From the NCBI RefSeq assembly GCF_021864465.1, contig NZ_JAKKUV010000001.1, positions 124,001-188,000 on the forward strand: DNA of 64,000 nt. The letters run 5' to 3'. Numbering within the stretch: the first letter of the stretch is position 1; the number at the start of each line of letters is the position of its first letter. This stretch comes from Hyphobacterium sp. SN044. GTDB taxonomy: Bacteria > Pseudomonadota > Alphaproteobacteria > Caulobacterales > Maricaulaceae. Below, in pieces: positions 48,536 through 58,314 of this stretch. The notes under the pieces are model-generated. The model saw nothing but the letters and a program-made list of their open reading frames with translations. It made no database searches and was not told the origin of the DNA. The position numbers and the translations under genes were made by a program.

Positions 48536-49632
48536 GCGGCCGCCGGCTGCTTCTGGCGGCGGGCGGAACGGGCGGTCACATCTTTCCCGCCCGTGCGCTG
48601 GCCGACGAGATGATCGCGCGCGGCTGGACCGTGCGCCTGATCACCGACGCACGCGGTCTGAAACACACCGAAGGTTTCCCGGCCGAAACGGTCGACCAGA
48701 TCCGCGCCGCCAGCCCGTCGACGAAAAATCCCGTCAAACTGGCCAAGGCCGTGCTCGACCTGATGGCGGGCATCGGCCAGGCGAAAAAGATCGTCCGGAA
48801 CTGGAAACCTGACGTTGTCGCGGGCTTCGGGGGCTATCCGGCCTTTCCGGCCCTGTGGGCGGCGCGGGCGGAGAAAATCCCCTTCGCGATCCATGAACAG
48901 AATGCGGTGCTCGGCCGTGTGAACCGCGTCTTCGCGAAGAAAGCCGGGGTGGTCGCCAGCGGCTTTGCCCGGCTGGACCGCGCACCGCGAAACACCAGGC
49001 GCCTGATCACCGGCAATCCGCTGCGCGCCCCGATCCTCGCCGCCCGCGAAGCGGGTTATCCGGCGCTCGACGGGGAGGGATCGATCCGCCTCCTCGTCCT
49101 CGGCGGCAGTCTCGGCGCGCGCCTGCTTTCGGAGACTGTGCCGCAGGCCGTGGCCGATCTCCCGGAATGGCTACGATCGCGCCTTGAAGTTGCCCAACAG
49201 ACCCGGGAAGAATCCCTTCCCATGGCACGGGAAATCTATCAGCAGGCAGGCGTGACGGCGGAATGCGCCCCCTTCTTCTCCGATGTCGGGGACCGGCTGG
49301 CTGCGGCGCATTTCGTGATCGCCCGTGCGGGGGCGTCGAGCGTGTCGGAGATCGCCGCCACCGGGCGTCCGGCCCTGTTCGTGCCGCTCGCCATCGCGAC
49401 CGACGATCACCAGACGGCGAATGCCGCCGATCTGGTCGAGGCCGGAGCGGCGGACAGCGTGCCGGAAACGGAATTCACACCCGCCGCGCTGGCATCGCTG
49501 CTTGAAGTGCGGCTGGCGAACATCGAAGACCTCAAGCAGCGCGCCGGGCGGGCGCGGGCGCTCGGCAAGCCCGACGCCGCCGGCCTGTTCGCCGACGCGC
49601 TGGAATCGATTGCGAAGGAAACATCCCAGTGA
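48532..49632 (+). CDS. murG: Lipid II synthase MurG
   Basis: MurG adds GlcNAc from UDP-GlcNAc to lipid I on the cytoplasmic face of the inner membrane. The 366-residue GT-B protein starts [20 protein letters not shown] with the first Gly loop. [40 protein letters not shown], and the UDP-GlcNAc-binding [20 protein letters not shown] follow. All are diagnostic. ATGA overlap with ftsW and GTGA with murC. Confidence 0.97.
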   Translation: MSGRRLLLAAGGTGGHIFPARALADEMIARGWTVRLITDARGLKHTEGFPAETVDQIRAASPSTKNPVKLAKAVLDLMAGIGQAKKIVRNWKPDVVAGFGGYPAFPALWAARAEKIPFAIHEQNAVLGRVNRVFAKKAGVVASGFARLDRAPRNTRRLITGNPLRAPILAAREAGYPALDGEGSIRLLVLGGSLGARLLSETVPQAVADLPEWLRSRLEVAQQTREESLPMAREIYQQAGVTAECAPFFSDVGDRLAAAHFVIARAGASSVSEIAATGRPALFVPLAIATDDHQTANAADLVEAGAADSVPETEFTPAALASLLEVRLANIEDLKQRAGRARALGKPDAAGLFADALESIAKETSQ

Positions 49633-51032
49633 AGAAATCCGCGGCCCTGCCCCTGCGTGTCGGCCCCATCCATTTCGTCGGCATTGGCGGCATTGGCATG
49701 TCGGGCATCGCCGAAGTGATGCTCAATCTTGGCTATGACGTGCAGGGCTCCGACATCAAGGCGAACCCGAATGTGGAGCGTCTGCGGGAACGCGGTGCGC
49801 GCGTTTCGATCGGCCACAAGGCGGAGAATATCGAAGGGGCGGGCGCCATCGTGGTGTCGACCGCGATCAAGCGCGACAATCCCGAACTGGCCGCAGCGCG
49901 CGAGCGCAAGATCCCGGTCGTCCGACGCGCGGAAATGCTCGCCGAACTGATGCGCCTCAAATACTCGGTCGCCATCGCCGGCACGCACGGCAAGACCACA
50001 ACGACGTCCATGGTCGCCGCGCTGCTCGACGCCGCCGATCTCGACCCGACGGTGATCAATGGCGGCATCATTTCCGCCTACGGATCGAATGCGAAAATGG
50101 GCGAGGGCGACTGGATGGTCGTCGAGGCCGACGAGAGCGATGGCAGCTTCCTGAAGCTTCGCGCCACGGCCGGTATCGTGACCAACATCGATCCCGAGCA
50201 CATGGAGCACTATTCCAACTTCGACGCGATCCGCGCCGCCTTCCGGCAATTCGTCGAAGGCCTGCCCTTCTACGGCTTTGCCGTTCTGTGCACGGACCAT
50301 CCGGAGGTGCAGTCGCTCGCCAGCCGAATAGAGGACCGCAAGGTCATCACTTACGGCTTCAACCCGCAGGCCGATGTGCGCGGCGAGAACCTGCGCCCGG
50401 AGACCGGCGGCACGATGTTCGACATCGTCTTCCGCAACGGCACGACCGAGATCTGGAAGGATTTCTTCCTGCCCATGGTCGGCCAGCACAATGTCCAGAA
50501 CGCGATCTCTGCGCTCGCCGTCGCGCGCCAGCTCGGCGCGAGCGAGGACAGCGCGCGCAAGGCGCTCGCCGGGTTTGGCGGCGTGAAGCGCCGCTTCACG
50601 CGGACCGGCGAATGGAAGGGCGCGACCATCATCGACGATTACGGTCACCACCCGGTCGAAATCGCCGCCGTCCTGAAAGCCGCCCGCCAGGCCACCAAGG
50701 GCAGGGTGATCGCGGTGATGCAGCCGCACCGATACACCCGCCTGCACGACCTGTTCGAGGATTTCTCGACCTGTTTCAACGACGCCGACAGCGTGCTGGT
50801 CGCGGATGTCTACGAGGCGGGCGAAAGCCCGATCGAGGGCGCGGACCGCGACCACCTCGTCGCCAGCCTGCGTTCCCATGGTCACCGCGATGCGTCGGGC
50901 GTGACGCGCGAAACCGTCGCCGAAGCGGTGTCGAAGCGCGCGGGCGAGGGCGACCTCGTTGTCTGCCTCGGCGCGGGCGACATCACCGCCTGGGCCTATG
51001 CCCTGCCGGAAGAACTGAAGGCGTTCGGTTAG
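49629..51032 (+). CDS. murC: UDP-MurNAc:L-alanine ligase MurC
   Basis: MurC adds the first amino acid, L-alanine, to UDP-MurNAc. The 467-residue protein has [20 protein letters not shown] at the N terminus, the ATP site [51 protein letters not shown], and [19 protein letters not shown] with [11 protein letters not shown] in the C-terminal domain. The start is a GTG at 49629 overlapping murG. After the stop there is a 145-bp palindrome block before murB, the only sizeable gap in the middle of the cluster. Confidence 0.97.
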   Translation: MKKSAALPLRVGPIHFVGIGGIGMSGIAEVMLNLGYDVQGSDIKANPNVERLRERGARVSIGHKAENIEGAGAIVVSTAIKRDNPELAAARERKIPVVRRAEMLAELMRLKYSVAIAGTHGKTTTTSMVAALLDAADLDPTVINGGIISAYGSNAKMGEGDWMVVEADESDGSFLKLRATAGIVTNIDPEHMEHYSNFDAIRAAFRQFVEGLPFYGFAVLCTDHPEVQSLASRIEDRKVITYGFNPQADVRGENLRPETGGTMFDIVFRNGTTEIWKDFFLPMVGQHNVQNAISALAVARQLGASEDSARKALAGFGGVKRRFTRTGEWKGATIIDDYGHHPVEIAAVLKAARQATKGRVIAVMQPHRYTRLHDLFEDFSTCFNDADSVLVADVYEAGESPIEGADRDHLVASLRSHGHRDASGVTRETVAEAVSKRAGEGDLVVCLGAGDITAWAYALPEELKAFG

Positions 51033-51061
51033 TGTTCCTGGATTCACTCATTCTGTTCTTT

Positions 51062-51165
51062 CTCCCCCCGCTTGCGGGGGGAGTGCCCCGGATGAAGTCC
51101 GGGGCGAGGGGGGGATTTCCCCCCTCCGTCAGCTTCGCTGGCACCTCCCCCGTGAACGGGGGAGG
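51062..51165. repeat. Block of stem-loops between murC and murB
   Basis: Three perfect palindromes: CTCCCCCCGC/GCGGGGGGAG (51062-51083, loop TT), GCCCCGGA/TCCGGGGC (51085-51105, loop TGAAG) and CCTCCCCCGT/ACGGGGGAGG (51144-51165, loop GA). GGGGGG and TCCCCCC runs around 51108-51126 can also pair. These resemble the extragenic palindromes at 36.2-36.8 kb. The last one holds the GGAGG that serves murB. Confidence 0.75.
51144..51165 (+). promoter_or_regulatory. Hairpin whose 3' arm contains the murB GGAGG
   Basis: CCTCCCCCGT (51144-51153) and ACGGGGGAGG (51156-51165) form a ten-pair stem. GGAGG at 51161-51165 is nine bases before the GTG at 51175 and is the best Shine-Dalgarno match for murB. 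If translation uses that site the hairpin would mask it. Confidence 0.4.
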
Positions 51166-51180
51166 AAAGAGGGCGTGTAT

Positions 51181-52113
51181 ATGAGTTGGCCGTCCCTCAT
51201 CAGCCGCCTGCCGCAGGTGCGCGGCAAATATGTCGAGAACGCCCCGCTGGCCGATGTGACCTGGCTGCGCGTCGGTGGTCCGGCGCAAGTGCTCTACCTG
51301 CCGGCCGACGAAGCCGATCTCGCGCGCTTCCTGGCCGAAACCCCCGAGGATATTCCCGTCACCGTTCTCGGGGCTGGGTCGAACATGCTGGTGCGCGATG
51401 GCGGCGTGCCGGGCGTAACGGTGCGCCTGACCGCGCCGTTTGGCCGGGTGACGACCGAGGACGGCGCGCGCGTCCGCGCCGGGGCCGCTGCGCTCGACAA
51501 GAAGGTCGCCCAGACCGCCGCGAAGGCGGGCATTGGCGGGCTCGAATTCTTCACCGGCGTGCCGGGCCTGATCGGCGGCGCGCTGCGGATGAATGCCGGC
51601 TGTTACGACCGCGAAACGAAGGACGTGCTGATCGAGGCCGCCGCGCTGGATCGTATGGGGCGCCGCATCGTCGTGAAGGCGGATGAGCTTGGCTACGCCT
51701 ATCGTCACAGCGACGCGCCGGAGGATTGGATCTTCGTCGAGGCGCTGTTTCAGGGTGAGCCGGACGACGCCGATACCGTAACGGCCCGCATGGACGAGAT
51801 CACCGCCCGCCGGGAATCGACCCAGCCCATCAGGGAAAAGACCTCCGGCTCGACCTTCCGCAATCCCGATCCGCCCGGCACGCCGGACCAGCGCAAGGCG
51901 TGGAAGCTGATCGACGAAGCCGGCTGGCGCGGCAAGCGCATTGGCGGCGCGCGCTTCTCCGAAATGCACGCCAACTTCCTGATCAATGACGGGACGGCGA
52001 CCGCCGCAGACCTTGAAGCCGTGGTCGAGGGCGCACGCGCCGACATTCGCGCCGCGACCGGCATCGACCTCGAATGGGAGGTCAAGCGCATCGGGGTGGA
52101 GACTGACGCGTGA
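51181..52113 (+). CDS. murB: UDP-N-acetylenolpyruvoylglucosamine reductase MurB
   Basis: MurB uses NADPH and FAD to form UDP-MurNAc. The 310-residue protein has the FAD site region TWLRVGGPAQVLYLPADEAD, VTVLGAGSNMLVRDGGVPGV, AKAGIGGLEFFTGVPGLIGG and ALRMNAGCYDRE, then GSTFRNPDPPG with the catalytic Ser, and ARFSEMHANFLINDGTATAA. It belongs to the type II/IIa length class. The ATG at 51181 has AGAGGG seven bases upstream; a GTG at 51175 with GGAGG is possible. The stop overlaps the next gene (GTGA). Confidence 0.96.
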   Translation: MSWPSLISRLPQVRGKYVENAPLADVTWLRVGGPAQVLYLPADEADLARFLAETPEDIPVTVLGAGSNMLVRDGGVPGVTVRLTAPFGRVTTEDGARVRAGAAALDKKVAQTAAKAGIGGLEFFTGVPGLIGGALRMNAGCYDRETKDVLIEAAALDRMGRRIVVKADELGYAYRHSDAPEDWIFVEALFQGEPDDADTVTARMDEITARRESTQPIREKTSGSTFRNPDPPGTPDQRKAWKLIDEAGWRGKRIGGARFSEMHANFLINDGTATAADLEAVVEGARADIRAATGIDLEWEVKRIGVETDA

Positions 52114-52430
52114 ATGCGCTCTTTGTCTGTTCGGCGAACAAGCTTCGCAGTCCGACGGCAGAGCATGTGTTCGCGAAGTGGGACGGGATCGAGACGGACT
52201 CCGCCGGACTGTCCGATGACGCCAGCGTTCCGCTCTCGCCGGAACAGATCGAGTGGGCCGACGTCATCTTCGTGATGGAGAAGACGCATCGGAACCGCTT
52301 GTCGAAGAAGTTTCGCCGTTATCTCGACGGCAAGCGGGTGATCTGTCTCGGTATCCCCGACGACTATGAATTCATGGACCCCGAGCTGATCCGCCTGCTC
52401 GAGGCCCGGGCCGGAAAATTTCTGAGGTAG
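52110..52430 (+). CDS. Low-molecular-weight protein tyrosine phosphatase-like protein
   Basis: The 106-residue protein has the LMW-PTP active-site loop C-x5-R-S: Cys7 to Arg13 in [13 protein letters not shown]. Further family marks are [30 protein letters not shown], and [11 protein letters not shown] with Asp84/Asp85 in the place of the general acid. It is a shorter variant (106 rather than about 150 residues) of the family. It starts at a GTG at 52110, overlapping murB by 4 bp, and ends 4 bp before ddl. It is thus co-translated with peptidoglycan genes, so it may dephosphorylate a cell-wall protein, though the target is unknown. Confidence 0.82.
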   Translation: MNALFVCSANKLRSPTAEHVFAKWDGIETDSAGLSDDASVPLSPEQIEWADVIFVMEKTHRNRLSKKFRRYLDGKRVICLGIPDDYEFMDPELIRLLEARAGKFLR

Positions 52431-52434
52431 GCAC

Positions 52435-53349
52435 ATGACCAAGCGCATCGCGGTTCTCCTGGGCGGCATGTCCGCCGAACGTCCGGTCTCGCTCGTTTCG
52501 GGCAAGGCCTGCGCCGACGCGCTGCGCCGCAAGGGCTGGGACGTGGTCGAGATCGACCCGACCCGCGAGCTCGCCCGCCAGCTGGCGGAAGCCGCGCCGG
52601 ACGTCGTGTTCAACGCGTTGCATGGCGAGTGGGGCGAGGACGGCAAGGTCCAGGGCATCCTCGAGCATTTCGGCGCGCCCTACACCCATTCCGGCGTGCT
52701 CGCCTCGGCGCTCGCGATGGACAAGCAACGCGCCAAGGCGGTGTTCGAACGCTTCGGTGTTCCGTGTCCGGAAGGCAGGCTGGTCGACCGCTTCGAAGCC
52801 GCCAAGGAACATGCGATGAAGCCGCCCTATGTGGCGAAGCCGAATGCACAAGGCTCCTCGGTCGGCGTGTTCATCGTGCTGGAGGGCGCGAACCGTCCGC
52901 CGGCCGACCTCGGCGCGACGGATTGGGAACTCGGCAGCGAAATCCTGATCGAGCAATTCATCCCCGGCCGCGAACTGACCGTCGCCGTTCAGGGCGACAA
53001 GGCGCTGGGTGTCACGGAAATCATTCCGCGGACGGCGTTTTACGATTTCGAGGCCAAGTACGCGGCCGGTGGTTCGCGCCACGTCATCCCCGCCGAAATT
53101 CCCGATGCCATCGCCGACGAGGCCAAGCGCCTCTCCCTGCTGGCGCATGAGGCCCTCGGCTGCCGCGGGGTCACGCGCAGTGATTTCCGCTGGGATGAAC
53201 AGGGCGATGGCCAGTTGTGGTTACTCGAAATTAACACCCAGCCGGGCATGACTCCCACCTCTCTCGCCCCGGAACAGGCGGCGTGGAACGGGATCGAATT
53301 TGACGATTTCGTTCAGTGGATGGCGGAGGATGCGACATGTCCCAGGTGA
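52435..53349 (+). CDS. ddl: D-alanine--D-alanine ligase
   Basis: Ddl makes the D-Ala-D-Ala dipeptide that MurF uses. The 304-residue ATP-grasp protein has [73 protein letters not shown], and [18 protein letters not shown]. This is the DdlB type found in dcw clusters. The end overlaps ftsQ by 13 bp. Confidence 0.96.
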   Translation: MTKRIAVLLGGMSAERPVSLVSGKACADALRRKGWDVVEIDPTRELARQLAEAAPDVVFNALHGEWGEDGKVQGILEHFGAPYTHSGVLASALAMDKQRAKAVFERFGVPCPEGRLVDRFEAAKEHAMKPPYVAKPNAQGSSVGVFIVLEGANRPPADLGATDWELGSEILIEQFIPGRELTVAVQGDKALGVTEIIPRTAFYDFEAKYAAGGSRHVIPAEIPDAIADEAKRLSLLAHEALGCRGVTRSDFRWDEQGDGQLWLLEINTQPGMTPTSLAPEQAAWNGIEFDDFVQWMAEDATCPR

Positions 53350-54239
53350 GACGTGCGGGGTCGGCCCGAAAGGGAGCCCGCCGCACGACGAGCCGGAAGA
53401 CAATCGCCGCGGGGTCCGCTCCGCGGCGTTTGCGTAACTGGGCCGAGGCCCAGGTTCGCGGCGCGCGTTACAGCGCGGTCAATGCCGCACGCCTGGGTGC
53501 CGGTCTTGCCATCTTCGCCTTCGCGGCCTTTGCCCTCTTCATCATTTTGACCGGCCAGCTGTCGTCGATCACCGGCGGTATCGCGACGGCGACGCAGAAC
53601 CGGCTGGCTTCGCTGGGGTTCGAAATCCGGAATGTCGACGTGACCGGTGTCGAGGAAGGCCGGGTCGCGGCCGTCGCCGAAGCAACCGGAGCGATGCATG
53701 GCCAGCCCGCCTTTGCGTTCGACCCTGCCGTCGCGCGCGAACAGGTCGTCGCGATCTCCTGGGTTCGCGATGCACAGGTCGCCCGGCTCTGGCCGGACCG
53801 GATCGCCGTGGTCGTCGAGCCGCGCACACCTTTCGCCCTGTGGCAGATGAATGGCCGCTTCCATCTGATCGACCGGGACGGGGTCGTCCTGGAAGAAGTC
53901 GCGGCCGGGTCGCACCCCGAATTGCCGCTCATCGTCGATGCCGGCGCCCCGGAAGCCGCCGCTGAAATCCTGGATGTGCTGGCGCATTATCCGGAAATCG
54001 CCCGGCGCACCGTCGCCGTGGTCCGGGTGGGATCGCGCCGCTGGAATCTGCGCCTCGATACCGGGGCGGACGTGAAATTGCCCGAGGAGGAGGCCGGAGC
54101 CGCGCTCGCCCTGCTCGCCGCGATGCAATCGGAACGCGGCGTGCTGCGTCTTGATGCGGAAGTCATCGATCTGCGCCAGCCGGGCGAAATGATCGTCCGC
54201 GCACTGCCCGAGCGCATGGGCGGGGAGCGCGACGCATGA
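53337..54239 (+). CDS. ftsQ: Cell division protein FtsQ
   Basis: FtsQ is a bitopic divisome scaffold that binds FtsL and FtsB. The 300-residue protein has an Arg-rich cytoplasmic N terminus of about 45 residues, one membrane helix (about 53-73; [17 protein letters not shown]), a POTRA domain ([40 protein letters not shown]) and the FtsQ beta domain ([32 protein letters not shown]). The ATG at 53337 has GGAGG six bases upstream; the frame is open seven codons earlier. ATGA overlap with ftsA. Confidence 0.94.
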   Translation: MSQVRRAGSARKGARRTTSRKTIAAGSAPRRLRNWAEAQVRGARYSAVNAARLGAGLAIFAFAAFALFIILTGQLSSITGGIATATQNRLASLGFEIRNVDVTGVEEGRVAAVAEATGAMHGQPAFAFDPAVAREQVVAISWVRDAQVARLWPDRIAVVVEPRTPFALWQMNGRFHLIDRDGVVLEEVAAGSHPELPLIVDAGAPEAAAEILDVLAHYPEIARRTVAVVRVGSRRWNLRLDTGADVKLPEEEAGAALALLAAMQSERGVLRLDAEVIDLRQPGEMIVRALPERMGGERDA

Positions 54240-55552
54240 GTGTGCTCTGGCCTTTCGGATCGGACCGCAAAGCGGCCCAGTCGCCGCAACGCCCCGCCAT
54301 CTGCGCGGCGCTTGATCTCGGCTCGTCCAAGATCGCCTGCTTCATCTCCAAAACCGAAGAGACGGCCACCGGTCCGCGCCCGCGTGTGATCGGTGTCGGG
54401 CATTTGCCCGCGCGCGGTATGCGTGGCGGCGCGATCGTCGATCTCGACATCGCCCGCGACACGATAAGGGAAGCGGTCCAGCGCGCCGAGAAGATGGCCG
54501 GCCATGCCGTGTCCATGGCGACCGTCACCCTGACCGCCGGTCAGATCCGCTCCGCCCGTATCCGCGCCGAGGCCTCGCTCTCGGGCCGCGAGGTCGGTGA
54601 CCGCGACCTGAAACGCCTGCTTGATGCGGCGATTGCGGAGGCCGACGCGCCGGACCGCGTCATCCTGCACGCCTTCCCGATCGGCTGGACGGTCGATGAA
54701 AGCCGCGGCGTGCGCGATCCGCGCGGCATGTATGGCCGCAAGCTCGGTGTGACGGTTCATGTCATTACCGCGGCGGCCGGCCCGCTGCGCAATCTGCTGC
54801 ATTGCATCCAGGCCTGCCATCTCGACCTCAAGGGCGTGGTGGTCACGCCCTATGCCTCCGGCCTCGCGGCTTTGACCGATGACGAGATCGAACTCGGCGC
54901 GACGCTGATCGACATGGGTGCGGGCACGACCAGCGCCGCCGTGTTCGACAATGGCGCTTTGATCCATGTCGACACCGTTCCGATCGGCGGTGCGCATGTC
55001 ACCAATGACGTGGCGCGTGGCCTGTCGACACCGCTTGTCGCCGCCGAGCGCATCAAGATCCTTTACGGTTCCGCGCTCGACAGTCCGGACGACGACCGGG
55101 AGATGATCGAGGTGCCGCCGCTGGAAGGTGCGAGCGACCGCATGGGGTCGGCGCCGCGTTCGCTGCTCAACGCGATCATCCGTCCGCGCCTCGACGAGAC
55201 GTTCGAGATGATCCGTGACCGTCTGAAGGAGGCGGGTGCGCATGGTCCGCGCGACCATCAACTGATCCTGACCGGCGGGGCCGCCCAGCTCCCTGGCGCG
55301 GAAGAAGTCGCCAGCCGCGTCTTCGGCCGGCGTGCACGACTGTCCCGGCCGCATGGCGTTGCAGGTCTCGGCGATGCCGTGTCCGGTCCGGCCTTTGCCG
55401 CGGCCTCCGGCATCATCCTGCGAGAAACCCGCGGTGCGGCGGAAGCGATTGCGGGGCCGCCGCGTGTGGCGGGATCGGTTCGCGTGACGCGTCCGGCACC
55501 GGCTGAGTCCGGACCGCGCGCCATTCTGCGCTGGTTCGCCGAGTCCTTCTGA
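54236..55552 (+). CDS. ftsA: Cell division protein FtsA
   Basis: FtsA is the actin-like ATPase that ties FtsZ to the membrane. The 438-residue protein has the phosphate-1 site ALDLGSSKIACFI, the SHS2 (1C) domain region, DMGAGTTSAAVFDNGALIHV, LTGGAAQLPGAEEVASRVFG and a C-terminal amphipathic helix (GPRAILRWFAESF) that binds the membrane. It ends 114 bp before ftsZ, where the control sites for ftsZ lie. Confidence 0.96.
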   Translation: MSVLWPFGSDRKAAQSPQRPAICAALDLGSSKIACFISKTEETATGPRPRVIGVGHLPARGMRGGAIVDLDIARDTIREAVQRAEKMAGHAVSMATVTLTAGQIRSARIRAEASLSGREVGDRDLKRLLDAAIAEADAPDRVILHAFPIGWTVDESRGVRDPRGMYGRKLGVTVHVITAAAGPLRNLLHCIQACHLDLKGVVVTPYASGLAALTDDEIELGATLIDMGAGTTSAAVFDNGALIHVDTVPIGGAHVTNDVARGLSTPLVAAERIKILYGSALDSPDDDREMIEVPPLEGASDRMGSAPRSLLNAIIRPRLDETFEMIRDRLKEAGAHGPRDHQLILTGGAAQLPGAEEVASRVFGRRARLSRPHGVAGLGDAVSGPAFAAASGIILRETRGAAEAIAGPPRVAGSVRVTRPAPAESGPRAILRWFAESF

Positions 55553-55571
55553 CCGCAGCGATTTTCGCAGA

Positions 55572-55629
55572 GAATCCTGTGGATTTAACTCGCGATTAAG
55601 CCGCGAGGCCAAGATTAACGTCGAGAATC
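55572..55629. promoter_or_regulatory. ftsZ upstream control region: CtrA-type box and two GANTC sites
   Basis: TTAACTCGCGATTAA at 55585-55599 is a full TTAA-N7-TTAA CtrA box. GAATC sites, targets of the cell-cycle methylase CcrM, are at 55572-55576 and 55625-55629. Further TTAAC half-sites are at 55615-55619 and 55634-55638. In Caulobacter ftsZ is repressed by CtrA and depends on GANTC methylation, so a similar cell-cycle control is likely. Confidence 0.7.
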
Positions 55630-55666
55630 GCTGTTAACCTTTAGGCTTCGTGTACGGAGCGCCCAT

Positions 55667-57175
55667 ATGGCCCTGAACCTGTCGGTACCCGAATCAACTG
55701 AACTTCGCCCCCGCATCCTCGTCTTTGGCGTGGGCGGAGCCGGCGGAAACGCGGTCAACAACATGATCGACGCCTCGCTTGAGGGCGTCGATTTTGCTGT
55801 CGCCAATACCGACGCGCAGGCGCTGACGCGCTCGAAAGCGCAGCGGAAGATCCAGCTGGGGGCTTCGATCACCGAAGGTCTCGGCGCGGGCGCCCGGCCG
55901 GAAATCGGCGAGCAGGCGGCCGAGGACTCCCTGCCGGAGATCATGGAACAGCTGGCAGGCGCCCACATGGTGTTCATCACCGCGGGCATGGGCGGCGGCA
56001 CCGGAACGGGCGCGGCCCCGGTCGTGGCGCGTGCTGCGCGCGAGCAGGGCATTCTGACCGTCGGCGTGATCACCAAGCCTTTCCACTTCGAAGGGTCGCG
56101 CCGGATGAAGATCGCCGAGAGCGGCATCGAGGCGCTCCAGGGCAATGTCGACACGCTGATCATCATCCCGAATCAGAACCTGTTCCGCATCGCGACGGAA
56201 AAGACGACCTTCGCCGAGGCCTTCGGCATGGCCGATCAGGTCCTGCATTCAGGCGTTCGCGGTATTACCGATCTGATGGTGATGCCCGGCCTGATCAATC
56301 TCGACTTCGCCGACGTCCGCGCCGTGATGAGCGAGATGGGCAAGGCGATGATGGGAACGGGAGAGGCGTCCGGCGAGAAGCGCGCCATCGAGGCCGCGCA
56401 CGCCGCCATCGCCAATCCGCTGCTCGACGATGTGTCGATGAAGGGCGCCACGGGCGTGCTCATCAACATCACTGGCGGCTATGACATGACGCTGTATGAA
56501 GTCGACGAGGCGGCGAACGAGATCCGCTCCGAAGTCGACCCGGAAGCCAACATCATCGTCGGCTCCACTTTTGACGAGAACATGGAAGGCATGATGCGCG
56601 TTTCGGTCGTCGCGACCGGTATCGACGCCGAGGCCGAGGTCCAGGACCCGCGTCAGATCCGTCGACCGATCCAGACCGAAGCCCGCGCGCCCGTGCGCCA
56701 GCCGGTTCGTGAGCCGCTGGTCCGCCGCGCCCATGACGACCGCCCGGCCGCGCCGATCCAGCAGCCGGAGCGCCCGGCCGAGCATATCGTGGCACCGGAA
56801 GCGATTTCCGAATCGATCGAAGCGCATCACGAACCGATCGAGGCCGAAACCGAGATCGAGGACGCCCACGATCCCTTCGTGGCTGACGAGCGTCCCCAGG
56901 TCATCCGCGACCAGGAACGTATCGCTGCCGAAGCCCGCACCTTCACACCGGCCCCGCCGCGCGCGCGCGAACCCGAGCCGGAATCGCAGCCCGAGGAAAA
57001 GGGCGGCTTCTCCCTGTTCGGCCGCCGCAAGCGCCCGATGGCTCCGGTTCCCAAGACCGCGCCGACCCGGGCCGAGGACGTGACGCATCGTCCTGCTTCC
57101 GGCGACCTGTTCGGAGAAAGCGGCGACGAAGGTGATCTGGAGATTCCGGCCTTCCTGCGTCGTCAGGCTAATTAA
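55667..57175 (+). CDS. ftsZ: Cell division protein FtsZ
   Basis: FtsZ is the tubulin-like GTPase that forms the Z-ring. The 502-residue protein has the GTPase core (about 10-320): [41 protein letters not shown] (T4 signature loop) and [20 protein letters not shown] (T7 loop). A disordered Pro/Glu/Arg-rich linker (about 325-485) follows, then the C-terminal peptide [10 protein letters not shown] that binds FtsA and other partners. The linker is much longer than in E. coli but usual for Caulobacter-like bacteria. ATG at 55667 with CGGAG seven bases upstream. Confidence 0.98.
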   Translation: MALNLSVPESTELRPRILVFGVGGAGGNAVNNMIDASLEGVDFAVANTDAQALTRSKAQRKIQLGASITEGLGAGARPEIGEQAAEDSLPEIMEQLAGAHMVFITAGMGGGTGTGAAPVVARAAREQGILTVGVITKPFHFEGSRRMKIAESGIEALQGNVDTLIIIPNQNLFRIATEKTTFAEAFGMADQVLHSGVRGITDLMVMPGLINLDFADVRAVMSEMGKAMMGTGEASGEKRAIEAAHAAIANPLLDDVSMKGATGVLINITGGYDMTLYEVDEAANEIRSEVDPEANIIVGSTFDENMEGMMRVSVVATGIDAEAEVQDPRQIRRPIQTEARAPVRQPVREPLVRRAHDDRPAAPIQQPERPAEHIVAPEAISESIEAHHEPIEAETEIEDAHDPFVADERPQVIRDQERIAAEARTFTPAPPRAREPEPESQPEEKGGFSLFGRRKRPMAPVPKTAPTRAEDVTHRPASGDLFGESGDEGDLEIPAFLRRQAN

Positions 57176-57199
57176 CTGAAAACGCAAGACATTTGGCGT

Positions 57200-57217
57200 A
57201 ACAAAGCGCAACAAAGC
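57200..57217. repeat. Direct repeat AACAAAGC in the ftsZ-lpxC gap
   Basis: AACAAAGC at 57200-57207 and 57210-57217 repeats with a 10-bp period, one helix turn, in an A/T-rich patch 93 bp before lpxC. It could be a regulator site. The rest of the 134-bp gap shows only a weak GC hairpin (around 57237-57252) and no clear promoter. Confidence 0.35.
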
Positions 57218-57309
57218 TTTAATTGCGGGATGACAGCACACCGTTAGGGTGCCTCAATCCGGGAGTAGGACTTCCGGACCTTTTGGGGCTTCCTGGCGGT
57301 GTGTTGCGT

Positions 57310-58206
57310 ATGAACCGGCAAACTCTGGCATCTGCGGCGGTGTGTTCCGGAATTGGTCTCCATTCCGGCGAGCGCGTGCGCCTGGTTCTGAAACCGGCCG
57401 CGCCGGGCACCGGCATCGTGTTCGAACGCACCGATCTCGACACCGCGGACAACCGCGTCGAGGCCAAGGCCACCAATGTCACCACCGTTCGTCTCGGCAC
57501 GACGATCGCCAATGAGGCCGGCGTTTCGGTCGCGACCGTCGAACACCTGATGGCGGCGCTCGCCGCGCTCGGGGTCGATGATGCGCTGATCGAGATCGAC
57601 GGCCCGGAAGTGCCGATCGTTGACGGATCGTCCGCGCCCTTCGTCGATCTGATCTCGCAGGTTGGCCTCAAGGCGTCGGCGATGCCGCGCCGCGCCATCC
57701 GCGTACTGAAAGCCGTTTCCGCCGAATTCCAGGGCCGCACCGCGACCTTCATGCCGTCGCTGCGACCGGTCATCGATGTCGAGATCGACTTCCCGCACCC
57801 GTCGGTAGGTCGCCAGCGCTATGCCTTTGATATTTCCGCCGAGACCTTTACCGGTGAGGTCGCCTCCGCACGCACCTTCGGGTTCAAGCGCGATGTCGAG
57901 GCACTCCGCGCCGCTGGTCTGGCCCGTGGCGGCTCGATGGACAACGCTGTCGTCCTCGATGAGAGCGGTGTGCTGAACGAGGAAGGCCTGCGTTTCGCCG
58001 ACGAATTCGCCCGTCACAAGGCGCTTGATGCGCTTGGCGATCTGGCCCTGGCCGGCGCGCCGATCCTCGGCCGTTACCAGGCGAGTCAGCCCGGCCATGC
58101 GTTGAACAATGTCGCCGTTCGCGCGCTTCTGGCCGACGAAACGGCGTGGAAGATGGTCACGCTTTCCGAGGCGCTTGCGCCCCAGGCTGCCGCTGCGCGT
58201 TCCTGA
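57310..58206 (+). CDS. lpxC: UDP-3-O-acyl-N-acetylglucosamine deacetylase LpxC
   Basis: LpxC carries out the committed step of lipid A synthesis. The 298-residue protein has the zinc ligands His79 (TVEHLMAAL), His236 and Asp240 (HKALDALGDLALAG), plus GIGLHSGERVRL, DGPEVPIVDGSSAPFV and the late QPGHALNNVAVRALL. The ATG at 57310 matches the family's start; the frame is open 29 codons earlier but those residues are not conserved. It follows ftsZ as in many Proteobacteria. Confidence 0.97.
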   Translation: MNRQTLASAAVCSGIGLHSGERVRLVLKPAAPGTGIVFERTDLDTADNRVEAKATNVTTVRLGTTIANEAGVSVATVEHLMAALAALGVDDALIEIDGPEVPIVDGSSAPFVDLISQVGLKASAMPRRAIRVLKAVSAEFQGRTATFMPSLRPVIDVEIDFPHPSVGRQRYAFDISAETFTGEVASARTFGFKRDVEALRAAGLARGGSMDNAVVLDESGVLNEEGLRFADEFARHKALDALGDLALAGAPILGRYQASQPGHALNNVAVRALLADETAWKMVTLSEALAPQAAAARS

Positions 58207-58314
58207 ACGCAGGCAAACGCTTTCGCGTCGCGATTCCATACGCTACAACGCTGACCCGGACGCGGCGCCGCCGCATCTCTGAGATTCGCGCAAATCCTTC
58301 AAGAGGAAGCGTTT

